This document shows positions 44,880-57,900 of a DNA stretch of 64,000 nt, piece after piece. Below the pieces are notes generated by a model that searched no databases, was not told the DNA's origin, and saw only the letters and a list, made by a program, of their open reading frames with translations. The DNA comes from Haemonchus contortus (lineage: Eukaryota; Nematoda; Chromadorea; Rhabditida; Trichostrongylidae): positions 20,697,460-20,761,459 of the forward strand of contig LS997564.1 of assembly GCA_000469685.2 (NCBI GenBank), written 5' to 3'. Numbering within the stretch: position 1 is the stretch's first letter; every line of letters starts with the position of its first letter. The position numbers and the translations under genes were made by a program.

Positions 44880-45436
44880 TAAACGCCGCATGAGGTAATA
44901 AGAACGTATTCATTCCCGAAAGCTGACGGTGTTAAAGTTGCCACACATTGATGCGCAGCAAGAAACACCAGGTTTTCTATACAATGTTGGCGCAATATAT
45001 CTGTGCAAGAGCGTGGAAATTTTGATTCCATCAAGACTCTGATTCCTCGATTATGTGTATTGTGCCTTTGCTGTTACCACGCCGATTCTAAGCAAACTGA
45101 CCAAGACAACTACGGCTTATATTATAGGTGGAGAAAAAAGCTGATGTGATTGGTAACTTCAAAGAAGTTGATTGAGTGAAAATCAACAATTGCGTTCCTT
45201 TTCTAACCTTCCTTCCGAGGTTTTCGATCGTTCGTAGAGGGTAAAGAGGGCAGAACGATCGCAAAACGAATTGCCATGATGGCCATATTTACAAATTATA
45301 TTTGTCTTTGTTTCATGTTGTCCTTTACAAGAATTAGTTGCGCAAATCGTTTCCGACAAATTTCCAAAACTTTGAAAAACAGCTTCTACAAGAGTGCAAA
45401 GCAAGTAGATCAAGCATATATTAATGCAAAGAATTT

Positions 45437-48400
45437 CATTAACCACATAAATTACATTCCCGAGAGAAATAGATCTTCCTTCAATCGTAAGTGACACCGT
45501 CGCGATAGCAAAATCCATTCGCAATATGAACCGGGCATCTGAAATACTCTGTTACGATCTCTTTCCATGAATCATATAACACAACCATTTCCGTACTCTG
45601 GACGATCCTCGCAGTTGTTCCGCTCTTGTTCGAAGAGGAGAAGTAGCAGTGGTAGTGGTAGGAGGACGAGTTTCGCGGGTTCGTGGCGTTACTGTTGTTG
45701 GTCGGAGCTCGTACTTAGAAACTAAAGCAGTTCAGTAGGTTTCGACGAATTCATGAATAGTTCACTACTGCTTCACCTTGTCGGTATCGCAAAACCGCTT
45801 GAGATATACAGGCCCTATTCCATGCTGTTATAGGAACCCGGCTTGTATAAGAACGAAGTTTGGTTCCTGCTGCGCATGGAGAACAGAATCTGAGCAAGGA
45901 ATCAAAAAGCAGTTGCGAAAGTTGGTCTGAAAAAATACCGCTCCACCGTACTATTTCTTTTACGAAAATGATGCCTATAGCCGGTGACTTGCTGTTTTTT
46001 GTTTGCTTTGTTTTCTACGCCAGCGTTCCGACAGCCCTCGAGAGCACGTTCTTCGGAAAAGCTCACAAGCTCTACTCCAATGTCGGTGCCCTCGGGAGAC
46101 TGGATTAAGTACGACTACAGTATCTGATATTAAATATTATAGTGGTTCGAGAAAAATGACATCAGTTCAGTCTTGATTTCTACACGGGCGTTTCGACAGC
46201 CCGCGAGAGAATGATGTTCAAAGAAGCTCACAAGCTCTACTTCAGCTCTCAAGGAACTGAAAGGAACATAGCCACACTTTATTGTACGTATATTTCTTCG
46301 AACAATCATCGCTGTCAATATTAGAAAGTACTTGAACTTGGTACTAGTACTTGAACAGTGATAGCACTTGGTGTAGTTTCCAAGTTCTTGATAATCGCCT
46401 AGAAAATCCGTGAAATTTTTCCAATGTGTAGATGCGTCATATGTGTGCCCGCAATCCTTTGGACTCCCTTTGGGGTGGAATATGTTTAGCTACAATAATG
46501 TGATCTAACTAGAAAGTGATCGCGTACCCTCTCATTGCATAGGTTTCCAGCATATCCTTCTGGCCAGACGCACTGATAGCAATTCAGGGATGGAGATATC
46601 CACCATTTTGGATCTCCACCTTTCCCTTTTTTTCCATCTCTTCCCTTCCCTTTTCTCGTTTCACACAATTCTGAAAACTGCAATGACTATAATTTAAAAG
46701 TTATGGTTCCTAGGAGTACACAAACGCAAAGCTCAAAGAAACGTATTCAAAAAAAATGAAATGGTGTATCCATGTTAAGGCTATAACGCGCTAAGTAGCT
46801 GTTCCAACTTCCTCTCTGAATGTTCATTTTCGTCAACTCAGTATCGCATCCATAGAGTTTGTTCAGCATTAAGGCGTCGATGAAGGAAACGAATGGCGAC
46901 CCGAGAGTTTCTTTATATTCTTTGTCAAATGGAATCAGCGTTGGAGTTTGGCGGCTGATCGCAGCACTGTTGAAAAATGTTCATCAGAGTTGTCATGATA
47001 CACTAAAACAATTCGTAACGGTCGAAAATGTCAGTCGAACTTTAACTATCATAACTGCCATTAAATACATAATATTAAACATAGTTGTGCAAGAAACTAA
47101 GCACCGAAAACATTGGCAAGTTGACTGCCTAGAATCCTTCTTTCCAGCCGATTAAGGTAGAATGAATCGATATCAGAAGATATTTACACTAATTCCATTG
47201 CACAGTAGTGCATAATGCTGCTATAGTCGTAGTCCAAGCCAAAGTTATCATTCTCCTCTTCTGTCTGCCATGCAAACTGACTTCGTCAGTGGCCCTGTAA
47301 ACAAGTGCGTCTGTTGAAGTCTGTCGATTCTATTCTTCCCTCACTGGATCCACCTGGATGTTTTCGTAGTCCACTATGACGGATTTATAGAGATCGTGTC
47401 TGGTTGACATTGTGTTTTAAAATCCGAGAGTATGGCCAACCTCGTGAGCAGCGATAGAGGTCGTCTCACATGCGTCTGCGAAATATCTGTTGCAGGCCTT
47501 CTGTTTTTCCAAGACTCTACCAACATCCACCCTTTCCTTGCACTATTATAGATCTTGACCTGAAAATAGGCAGTGTCTCAGGATCAGCTCTGATAAACAG
47601 CACAATAGAGTAAAAATACCCTACCTTGTTGCCCGATCATCTATTTATTTCATTCTAACAGTAACAGAACCTTTAATCTCACTCAGAGTCGTGTTGAAGA
47701 TGTAGTTCACTGTGAAATTGTTCCAAAGTCTCACACCAACTTCATCTCTAATCGCCTGGCATTTAGTGCGTTTGATACCTCCTCATTGGAGCTCCTTTAT
47801 GATGACCTCACCTTGCACCTTTGAACATACATTATTGAATCACATGGCATTCGTTTCCATTACGAAAACTTACTCATTTAAGTAGATGTCACCTTGGAAA
47901 AGTTTCTCGTCTATTTTGGTTTTATTGTTGATCTCGTTAATGTAGTCTCCCTTTGCATTCAAGTGATCAAACACCATTGCTGGCATCTGTCGAAGAGGAA
48001 TTTCAAGAAAACGATTTTTATCGTCCGAGACTCGTCTTGAAGGGCGTCTTGGAGAGCCGAAAGTGGGTCCCTGAATGTGAGATGGATTGGTTGGTCTTGA
48101 CAATTGTCGATTCGGGATGGGATCCTAAATGGATTCGGAACTCCAGGCAATGTGAGGTTCACAGTGCGCCACTTGTCACTGCACTGTCACCGCCCTAAGT
48201 CAAAGCGAAAGTCTGGAACAAGACAATCCGTCATTTCAATGAAGACTGCCCTACTTCAAGAACTGATGAAGCTTTTGAGCACCATGGTGTTCCTAGATAT
48301 AATATGGAGAAATGTAACGAAAAATCAATACTTGATACTTTTCAAGTATTTCCATTGCCTTTGGCGTGAGGTGTAACGTTTTGAGCGTTTCATTTTTCAT

Positions 48401-49035
48401 GATCTCCACTTACGCTTTGTTGATGTACTGTAATATCAAGAGGAAATTCAATTCTAACTTCACTACGCGGTTTCGCGATCAAAATTATCTTGGAAATAGG
48501 CCAAAAAGGGAAAATACACGTTTGAATGACGAATTAAAGGAAGTCGAGCCTGGTCCCGCGCGGAGAAAGGAAGAAGGAACATTGGCCTAAAAAAGAGCGA
48601 GCCCATAATCTCGACGGACGTCAACGCGAGGAGGGGGGGGGGGGTGATGTGTTCAATTTGTTGGTGGTTTTGTGCCTTTTATTACGATCATCGATTCATA
48701 TAATTAGCATGTATTGTGAATCTCGCGATCGCCGCTTTTATTGTAATGATTTTGTTGGAGTTTTGTTGAAGAGGGTTTAATTACCCAATTTTGAGCTTTT
48801 TGGTTAAAGCCTATCCGCAACATTGTGTGGTGTTTGTCGTTAAGTTCCGCGTGGCACGGTTTTATGTTCTGGTCGTGAAACATTCTGTCAGACGGCGATA
48901 GTACTTTTAGACAAAAAATGCAAAACACTAAATTCGGAACTAATTGGTTCAAACTTAAGAATAAACCTCTTCATTGTTTGTGATAGTGGTGCTGTTGCTA
49001 TGGACAGTGACGCCCGAGAAGAAGATGAGTGAAAC
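45437..49035 (-). pseudogene. Astacin metalloprotease relic D (full-length, decayed)
   Basis: All main parts of the astacin gene can be followed on the minus strand: signal peptide exon (49,030-48,960), propeptide (48.43-48.33 and 47.99-47.87 kb), catalytic exons (47.82-47.70, 47.56-47.35, 47.29-47.20 kb), EGF (46.67-46.52 kb), CUB (46.48-45.85 kb), linker (45.7-45.6 kb) and ShK (45.53-45.44 kb). It is clearly dead: the ATG is changed to ATA, there are stops in the propeptide exon, before the RTKR site and in the catalytic exon (TGG TAG; TTT TAA after HTLG), and another in the ShK exon. Confidence 0.85.
48633..48644 (+). repeat. Poly-G run of 12
   Basis: Twelve consecutive G on the plus strand inside relic D. 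Run length may be error-prone. Confidence 0.9.
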
Positions 49036-51670
49036 CAACCTTATCCTAAAATTTCTTCTATAAATGCTTCAAATAATTTTTGGTGCATACTACTAACACG
49101 GAAGAAATATTCTGTGTTAGGGTCAAGTTGTTCGCGCCATCCTTTTTGTCGCAGAGTTTTCCTACCGCTCAATGTTTGAAAAAAGTCGAGAGCTTTTTAG
49201 GTAAGTGGATACTTATAAGGAATTTCCTCATTTTTTCACAAGAAAGTACTACCCTAACAACCTTGCTTCCCAACAATTTTCAAGTGATGTTGAGGTGCTG
49301 ATCGCAGCACTTGCTTGGGCCTGTATATGCGATGGAAGGACTGCAGGGAGGAGATGTTTTCTTGATGACTAAATGTTCCTCTCCTGAAGCGACCCTCTAG
49401 GGAGAAATAGAAGTCGAAGACTTTCCTGCTATTATCAATTGTCATCAAGTTGGTTTCCAATATACTTGGCACTGCCTTGCCCTACTAGTAACAGACAGTG
49501 ATTTCGAGCGATATATCACGCCGATAGATAGCTATTTAGATACTGCTAGTGAATTATTTATACACTCAGCGATATTGCCTTGACGTCGACCCTTTTGAAC
49601 GAGCGCTTTGATAGAACATGTAATCCTTCACTGCTCCACGGAGAGATCAGAAACTGGTAAAAATTTTCAAATTTCATATTTACTGAGTTGAACTAAAGAG
49701 GAAACCGTAATGAACTGGTATGAAAGGATAGCTTCGGAAGTTGTAGAAATGCGAGGATATAGGACTGAGGCACTAGCTACATTTTCATACGCATATACAT
49801 TATTGTCACATACGTATAATATTTAATTTAGGAGAACTGAAGAAACATCAATCCCTCATTTGTCGTCATCATAGCAAATTTTCACGACTTATCTACCGGC
49901 ACGAGGTAGCCCTTCAGTTACGAGCAGCAGGATCCCTAAATTGTACATTACGGAGATACATTTACAAGTTGCTTTCAAAATGTATGAAGAGCACTAGCCT
50001 TGCTGTTTATTGCATTTCCAAACGCTCCAAACTCTTAGTTATTTCCACAAAAACCAAATGTTTTGTCTGTACGGTCAAAGGTTGCTCTCGGACACTTGCC
50101 CAGGAAGGAAACCACGGCATCAAAGTCGAATATGAAAAATAGTGCTAGTATTGAATAAGAAAAAAGCCAATAAATCAATTGATACTTTTTCTGATAGAGT
50201 CGTGAGTTACGCTTTCATACCTACAGAATTTGAACGCAAATCGTGTCTACGCAGTAGCATATGTGAGATTTTTATGGTTGACTCATTGTGCCTCTTCACT
50301 TCAAGTTCTTTTGCTGACAAGTTTCCAGTTATTGGAAGACGGAAAGCGCGCTTAGCCAGCGAGGAATCCAGTAAGCAGTTATTCCACGAGAAGTCTCAAA
50401 TATTTGTGCCCACGGGTTCCTCAGGAAATAAGTTAAGATTCGTAGTCTGTGAGAGTACTTGAAGCTAGGCATTGTGGTGACAAGGAGCCCGCATAGGCGG
50501 AGCATCGGTGTTTTTTAACCCTCATCACCACAAAACTTAGGAATTTCCTAGTGCCTGGTCACTATTACCGTGTTACCGTACTTCTCAAGGACTGACCCAG
50601 TTGTCCTTGTTATACAACATGCATCTTTTACATTACGCGAACACATCATTATACGTTTATCTCTTATTTCACAAATACTGGTGAGGCTCAATATCAAGAT
50701 ATGGCTAAATATTATGGCACTGCTAAATAACGTGGTAAGGCTGACACCTGGCAAGGCTAAATATATGGCAAGGCATACATATGACAAGACAAGAATTACA
50801 TCTTAACATAGTGGTAATTACTAAGAACGGATTAACATTTACAAAGATAAGGAACCAATGATTTGCGCCAAGAGGATACATCCGAGGAGTGAGATAGATG
50901 CAAAGATGAGGAATGCCTACTTATTCCAAGTTTCATTCCATCAGACTCACACTATGACTGAACGACTCGTATGCAAACTCGAGATTCATATAATTGACTG
51001 AATAGAATTAAAGCAATATAGAAAAGTAGATAAAATAGGTATAGGATGACAGCGAGCTGACGTAATTACATACTCAGTCCGCCGGGTTAGAACCAGACAT
51101 CGAGAGCGCTACGTCAAATCTTTCGTATAAGGACCTTATGGCCTGAGGCGCCAGGCATCCTTCGGTTTGTCCTTCGGCCTGGGAGTATAACAAGGTCCTA
51201 CCCTCGTCACGAAAGGCAGTACAACTAGTGCTTCTCATAAAATGTCTCCTGTAATTTTTATTTTCGACAAATCGAGGACGTTACCATTCAGGGTTGCACC
51301 GGTGCAGGTTTCGGTCCGTAGGCAGCTGGGACTTGTGACACAACACCATTGAGAGTAAAAGGCGTGTAGGTCGGATCGCTTGCGTTATTTAAAGTGACTG
51401 ACGTCTTTTCAGCTCTGCTGTATCAAATATTATGTGGTTTACGTCATAATTCATGTGTATATAAAAGTGAGTTGTCTGTTGCTTCCGCATCTTTGATGTC
51501 TACGAGTAGCTATCTTTCCAATTCACTTCCTTATCAGACACAGCTCAGTCCCCAACTAGGTTTCACGCGTGTGACATGCTCGAAGAAACTTCTACCCCTT
51601 TTAGTGGTAGGACTGGAGTGTAGAGTATCCTGAACTATACTAAACTAACTACTGAAAAAAAAACTTTAGG

Positions 51671-51985
51671 GGAGGAGGATGTGCAGTGGCAAGTGGCGCA
51701 CTTCACACACGCATTGTCATTGGTGCGAATCCTGAATCGATATCCGCCTAGGCCGACCAAGCCTTCCATCCCTACGCGGTCGGTCAGTCGGTACCAGACT
51801 CGTCTGGGAGGATAAAAGCACTAACTTATACATCGGCTGGACACCCCAAGTCATTATATAGGCCACATACGCATTCTTTACGTACTACGACCCTGAACTG
51901 AGGTCGAATGCTTTGGCACATCCCTTACACGGGATTGACGCCCCAAGACTTGAAGACTTTTATACAGTCTTGCATTAGCTTCCTC
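51671..51985 (+). mobile_element. tRNA-derived SINE, copy 2
   Basis: Head GGAGGATGTGCAGTGGCAAG (A-box like) with a degraded B box about 45 nt on. The body has GGATAAAAGCACTAACTTAT and GGCTGGACACC, as in the other two copies. Confidence 0.7.
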
Positions 51986-52246
51986 AGATGAATGAAAGGA
52001 TCCCCCAAGAAAAGCTGGAAAGCACCGCAACCCCAACTATTGTTGAATTTATCTTAGCACAATCTAGATTGTTGAGAAATCCACAAAAATCAAAGTAGGG
52101 TGAGGGAATAAAGGGTAATGAAGGTCATCACGCTGAAAGCTCCTAACTACGAATTTTTTTAACAGTGCTTGAGTACCGAATGGTTCCTGCGTGTCACGAG
52201 GTGTAAAGAGGATGTGAAGACCTTGGAGCTTAGCGTGCTTATTAAC

Positions 52247-52342
52247 TTTAAGATCCTTGATTCTCCATTGAATTTCAGATGTAAGAAAGCCAAGGAGAAT
52301 GAACGACGCGAGGAGTATTGCTGCCACAAATTGGACCTTGTT
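52247..52342 (-). CDS. Possible exon with a hydrophobic, signal-like segment
   Basis: The minus strand, between a TTTCAG acceptor at 52,343 and a GTTAAT donor at 52,246, gives 32 codons. They include VAAILLASFILLGFLTS, which looks like a signal peptide or membrane segment. No neighbouring exon was identified, so this may be chance. Confidence 0.2.
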
Positions 52343-53204
52343 CTGAAATTCTCACTCATCCCAATTCTCACTCAGTAAGCGATTTAGTTAATTGCGACAT
52401 ATTTGGAAAGGAATTCTAGGATAGGTTTAACTTCCCTTGTCTTCATTAGTTCCAAGAACACCTCCAGCAACGATGAAACGTTCTTTCAGGTTTCTGTCCA
52501 ATTTTTTGGATTGCTTTTTTTAGTTTCATGCCCACCTGGTGGTTTCAGGCTCCTAGTTGCTCTTGTTATTACGGTTCGTCAATTAAACAGAGGTAGAGAT
52601 CATTGATAGGATTATAGACATGGGAAGCAAAATGCTCGAAATGCTCCACTATGAATTGTTTATTTTAAACTTTCAAAACTCCAAAACTTCCGGATGCCAC
52701 GAAGTTCATAAATCTACTATGCATGAGAGGACATGGCGAACAGCAGAAGAAGATATTTGAGCTTATGATCATGTGTAAGAAAAGTGTTCGGACCTATCTA
52801 ATATTCACTGACTAAGATTTTGGCCAGGTGGGATGTCATCTGGGCACTCGTGAAAAGAGTTTCCTTGCTATGCTAAAGGCTTTGCTCCTAATTTTTCCAC
52901 TTCATGCTGCCCATAGCAAATATTGACATTACATTTTATTATGGGGTAATCTCTAGTATTTTCTTCAGAACAGATTAGCCACGAGTCAACCATTTTATAC
53001 CCAACAGAGGATGCGGGTCACAAATTCTAGAACCGGTAGTAAATCTCATGGAAACTTCTTCGAGAGCTAGAAGTGGATTCAAGTATGTTCGGCAGTTTAT
53101 GCCAGTGTGATGAGTAACGAAGAAAAAGCGAAAGAAAAATCTGAAGTGAAATCATATACGATAAGCAAGGAATTAGGGATGATGTCATTTCCAGCTACTG
53201 CTGC

Positions 53205-53715
53205 CATCACCACATCAGTCTTCTGGAATACCGAAATTGATATGGAGCTAATAAGCTTTCTGAACACCACGCTCTCGGGTGCTGTCCAAATCCTGCATAG
53301 AATTTGAGGCATACGAGAATCACCTGCCCACATATTACTGATTGACCTTTGCTGAAATACAAAGGCAGTAAGTTAGTGCCATTTTCTTCGAACCTTTCCA
53401 ACACCAGGTTTCGGCCTTACTCAGGTTCTGTTCTCCAACCGCAGCGGGAAACAGTCTTCGCTCCTTCACTGATCGGGTTCCCATAATAACATGGAATGAA
53501 GTCAATGTATCAGAAACGGTTGGTGGTCAGTTTTGCAATATCGATATAGTTATACGATGTATGACTTGCCTGAATTCGTTGAAGCCAAAATGAAGTGGTT
53601 CATTTTCAAAATACGATGCTCGACTAACTACAGTAAGGCCTTCAAGGATTACTCCGGCTCTGACCAACACCATTACCTTTCACGCACGCTTTCTGTTCTC
53701 GCGGATGTCATTTGA
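53205..53715 (+). pseudogene. Astacin relic G (CUB to ShK fragments)
   Basis: Plus-strand remnants of exon 11 (53,210-53,290), exon 12 (53,430-53,540, with ATAATAACATGGAAT as in the intact genes), the linker exon start (53,580-53,640) and a last trace of the ShK exon (about 53,695-53,715). Frames are broken. It is the most distant remnant of the family in the window. Confidence 0.65.
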
Positions 53716-54961
53716 AGTGCTCTGAATACTTGATGGTTCGTAGTTCTCTGTACCTAGAAGTATGTTTATTTCCGAAATAAGATTAGTTTTCCTTACACAA
53801 TTTGTCTAATAAAATTCTACTAGACGATAGAAAATGTCAATAATCTTTGAATATGACTTTTGACTGGAAAAGAAGTACTTGCGGTTCTTCTTATTCTTTC
53901 TACCCTTTTTTTTCGTAGAAATCTTCTCTAGTGGAAGCAAAGTTCCAAAACTGCCATGAGGTTTGTCTTTGCACAATCAGCATTTTTGACTTTTATTTTT
54001 AAACATTTCAATAGAGGCATAAATTACAATCCGGAGAAAGCCGTGCTGTTCAAATATGCTCATGACTGGCATCGCGGCAGGAAAGCTAAAACAGATTTGA
54101 TCGAGAAATTTGATCACAGGCTGATCAAGATTTTCATCTCTCTCGGTCGGCTAGTTTACATTGACGCTGCACTGTAGAATAGGTGGTACTCTGTTATGCA
54201 CTACATGGCCGAATAAATTCTGCTCTTACGCATAAACATTGACATACAGCCGATACATTCTCTGACCCATTATAACGTCTTATTTAGGCGGTTTTCCGGT
54301 TTGACAGCGCCACATATGTTATACGGATAGGCCACAGATTCATTCTAAGGGGATATCTCACAAACCAATTTTTATCGTGAACTGTGCCTTCAAGAAATGT
54401 GCTTTGGATTTTCTCAAAATGACCCTCCCTTGCTCCCAATTATGGCGCAGACGCGGCAGGCGCGACAGTATTCAGTCCCTTGTGAATACACCATGCATAG
54501 TACTTTCTACTTTATCGTGACGCGAACTTTAATCCGAATAACCTACTAAAGCTGATCGCTCCGATACGCATGCCACTGCTTATGCTCTTTCAGACGAATC
54601 CGGTAGCAGAGAGATCTGAAATTGATGAATAGTTGGCTCCTCGTTTAGAAGTTGATTCGCGGCCCTGAATGAACATGCGGAAGCGCGTCCCTCGCTTTAG
54701 CAAAATCTCAGCATGAAAGAATTGGGGAAATTACTTTTTTTGGTCAGTTTGGGATTTGAAGAATATAGAATGGAAAGAAGAATTTTATAAATCCTGCTGC
54801 CTACCTCCTTCCTATTGAAATCGCTTCTATTTCGAGAGTAAAGAACAGTTTGGGACTTGGCTGGTAACCCCTTTCGAACACCACGACGATGCCATCTTAT
54901 CAGATGCTTCTGCACGTTATCATACGAGTATCGAATCGCAACCGTCGCCTCAACCTTAACA
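53716..54961. other. Intergenic, upstream of the nuclear receptor gene
   Basis: No gene recognised. 54,340-54,480 includes the dispersed motif ATCGTGAACTGTGCCTTC, also found near 7.39 and 56.67 kb. Confidence 0.45.
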
Positions 54962-57900
54962 ATGAACTCTGCCGACCAGACGCTTTCAAAAGATTCGAAA
55001 AATGACGGTAAGCGCACTTTTTGATTGTCCAGTGAATTAAATTTTATTTCTTCTTTTTTTCTAAAAGCCAGATACATTACTGAATCATTATTTGCTGCCT
55101 TCGGCAGAATTGTTTCATGTGCGCGAGGAGTGGAAAACCAAAAGAAGCAACAAACAAAGAAAAGCATAAGTTCCGCGTTGAATTGCAATAGTAAGTAATA
55201 TTTTGATAATGCTTCAGTCTCAGATCGATGCCTGGTATGTGAAGCACAGGCGACGGGATTCCATTTTGATGCTCAGTCCTGTTCGGCGTGTGCAGCATTC
55301 TTTCGACGTACTGTGTCGCTTAACAAAAAGTTTGTTTGCATAGCAAACCGATCCGACTGCAATGTCCACTACAGTAAGTTCGAATCGGTCTTAGATTGAG
55401 ATTCAATGAAGACACAATTTACGATTATGTTAATTTTGCAGATGCTCTGCTGTGTGGAAATTTTGACTCTTGTGAAGTCCATATGTTGCTGTCCTTGTTC
55501 CCCGTCTGATCACACACTTTTGTAGATTAATCTAATTGACTATTAAATTATTGAACCAATTAGCCGTTTGGCACACTCGTAAGTGAGAGTTCTTGACGGC
55601 AGTAGGTGGTTCTGACAGTAATGATGTCATAGTAAGTGGCTCAGCGACTAAGCGACTAACTGAGCAATTTGATCGCTATAATTGTAAATGAGGTTTTCGA
55701 TGACATTTCAGGCATGCATCAGATCTGTCGCTCATGCAGATTCGAGAAATGTTTGAAGGCAGGAATGAATAGAGCAGGTATGTTGATTGGTCTCTGGGTG
55801 GAAATGTTGTACAATTGATTGATTTTTGACGTTAGAATATCCATTGCTTTTACAAATCCTTTTCACTTATTTCTCACCATTTTTCATTTATTTTGAGGTG
55901 TTCAACCTCGGAAAGGTCATCCACATCATCGCAGAACGTTCTATACTAAATCCGGTCTGAAAAGAAACAAAAGGTTTGCAGTTGTAGCACCAATGTCCAG
56001 AGAAGAAAGGGAGCAGATCGAAGCGGTTGGGATTTTGTTTTTGTTCATTTTCTCATTCCTTTTCCTTTTTTCTAGCATTTCACGGAAATCATTGATGCTT
56101 TACGACTTTCATAGTAGAAGGTGAAGAGTCCGTGCCTGGTCACAGCATCAGAAAATATTATTTCGGTGACCAATTCGATGGAGCGCTGGGGCTCAGTTTA
56201 CGATTAGGATGATTTCCGAGATTAAAAGCAAGGACGACCCGTGGCTCCCAGGAATGCCATATAAGGAGCTGTCGAGAAACGACCGAGATAGGGGCAATAC
56301 GAGCTCACGACCACACCAAAAGGTACTAGAGGCTGCGCCATGCAACGCCATTGAAGGTGCTACCCATTTACAATAGGCAACCATGTTGGGTTTCAAACAA
56401 CTAGTCGTGACCCATGGCAACACTTTAATGCAATTTTAGGTTATTTTGGCCTGCTCTTGCCAACTCTTTGCGCAATTGCACACAGCTGAGATCTCAACCA
56501 AGTACCTCCTCCATAACACATCCGTCACGGTGATCTCGTACAAACCCTATTTCCACTTTCCTTAAGAGACTTTTATTTATTGAAATTTGCCGATTTTCGC
56601 ATTCCCTTCTTCACCATTGCACTATTCTGCACCTTCTTCCATTGTTTCACAATAACAGGGCACCTAACCCTTGTCGTTAACTGTGCCTTTAAAAGCATGC
56701 TCAAAGCACTGGATATGGGCGAGGCGCAGATGGATAAAGCTTAAGTGGTCAGGTAGCCACTTAGGCTTTTATTTAGAACCTGTCCATATGGAGGGCGAGC
56801 TATCTCCATTCCAAGCGCGTTTCCTAACTTTATACGTATATTTGAAAAGTTATTTATTGAATTTAAGGTACCTATTAATCCACGCACCTCAACAGATAGC
56901 AATGATACCAGCTCCTCAGAAACATCTCCAAGCGAGGTTTGTTCAGTTGAATCACTTTAAACACCTTTTCCAAAGACCATTTTACTTGCTTTTTCAAGCA
57001 CATGTCCCGTCACCTGTAGGTGTTATCCATTGTGCAGTATTAACCTGTTATTCTCTGGGGAATGTCAGGCAAAGTTTTCTGGAAATTCATTCCCAAAAAA
57101 GATTCCGGATTAGTTTTCTTTGTTTGAACTGCCATTTGATTTTGCAGCATTTTTGAAACATTACATGAAGACTTTTCGAGAATTAATTTGCTTTCTAGAA
57201 GGCAAAGGGCCAGGATTCCAACGTTACAAGTGCAGTTTCGTCACCTTTGCCGTCCGTGCTGAGGACCGAGCCCGATGACGTAGGTTTTGTTCATGATAGT
57301 ACATAGTTACTTAGGAAGTAGAAAAGTCATGAAAGTAGGACACACCGCCCAGTGTCTCACGATGGTTGCGTTCAATGAGTTGTTGAACTTTGTTGAAAAT
57401 GAAAAGGAAAACTTTTCTCGCCAAGGTTCTTACTTGGCTGGTTCGCGAAGAGATGAAGTTGGGTGAACGGCGTCGAATCCTCTTCTGTGAGAGACCAGTC
57501 GATAAAGTCTTCGGCCAAACATCGAACTGTGTAAGCATTTTTTTCACAATGCGATTTAGTAGGCTTTTTCCTTCCGATGAGTGTATTGTATTATATTTTC
57601 AGCCTTACACTAGAGAAGACATCCGGCCACTGTCATTCCGCTCATTTCGGAAAAGCATTCGGACACATATCCTTCTGATCTACGAGTGGCTGCAAGCGTG
57701 GCCGGATTACCGCACTTTAGGAAGCAATGACAAGGTAAGTGGAGATCGTTGGTGTTCTTTCACGTAGAAAAGTAGTGTCTACCATGGTGCAACGGATGCA
57801 TGCTAACTCCACCGCCATGCATTGGGTAGACCGACCGACCGATAGACGGGGTTCCTGGCCACGTATTGACAAGGCATGACACGGATCACGCTCCCTCGCG

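Larger units (their letters stand above)
38165..50200 (-). repeat. Outer inverted duplication, right arm (approximate)
   Basis: Reverse counterpart of 19,930-28,485, with a mariner insertion (44.34-44.88 kb) and a fuller relic (D) than the left side. It is longer than the left arm because the left side appears to have lost the 5' half of the relic. Confidence 0.65.
49036..53204. other. Spacer right of the astacin cluster
   Basis: 49.08-49.3 kb is a decayed version of the region upstream of copies A-C. 50.0-50.2 kb is the outer end of the inverted duplication. 51,671-51,985 is a SINE. 51.12-51.2 kb has short self-complementary GCC/GGC segments (GGCCTGAGGCGCCAGGC) of unknown origin. Apart from a weak exon candidate at 52.25-52.34 kb I see no gene. 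Confidence 0.45.

Noticed and set aside
54697..55188. 163-codon minus-strand frame with a signal-peptide-like start
   Set aside because: It runs antisense across exon 1 of the nuclear receptor, which has phase-matched splice sites into the zinc-finger exon. No domain or intron support; low but not zero chance of being real.
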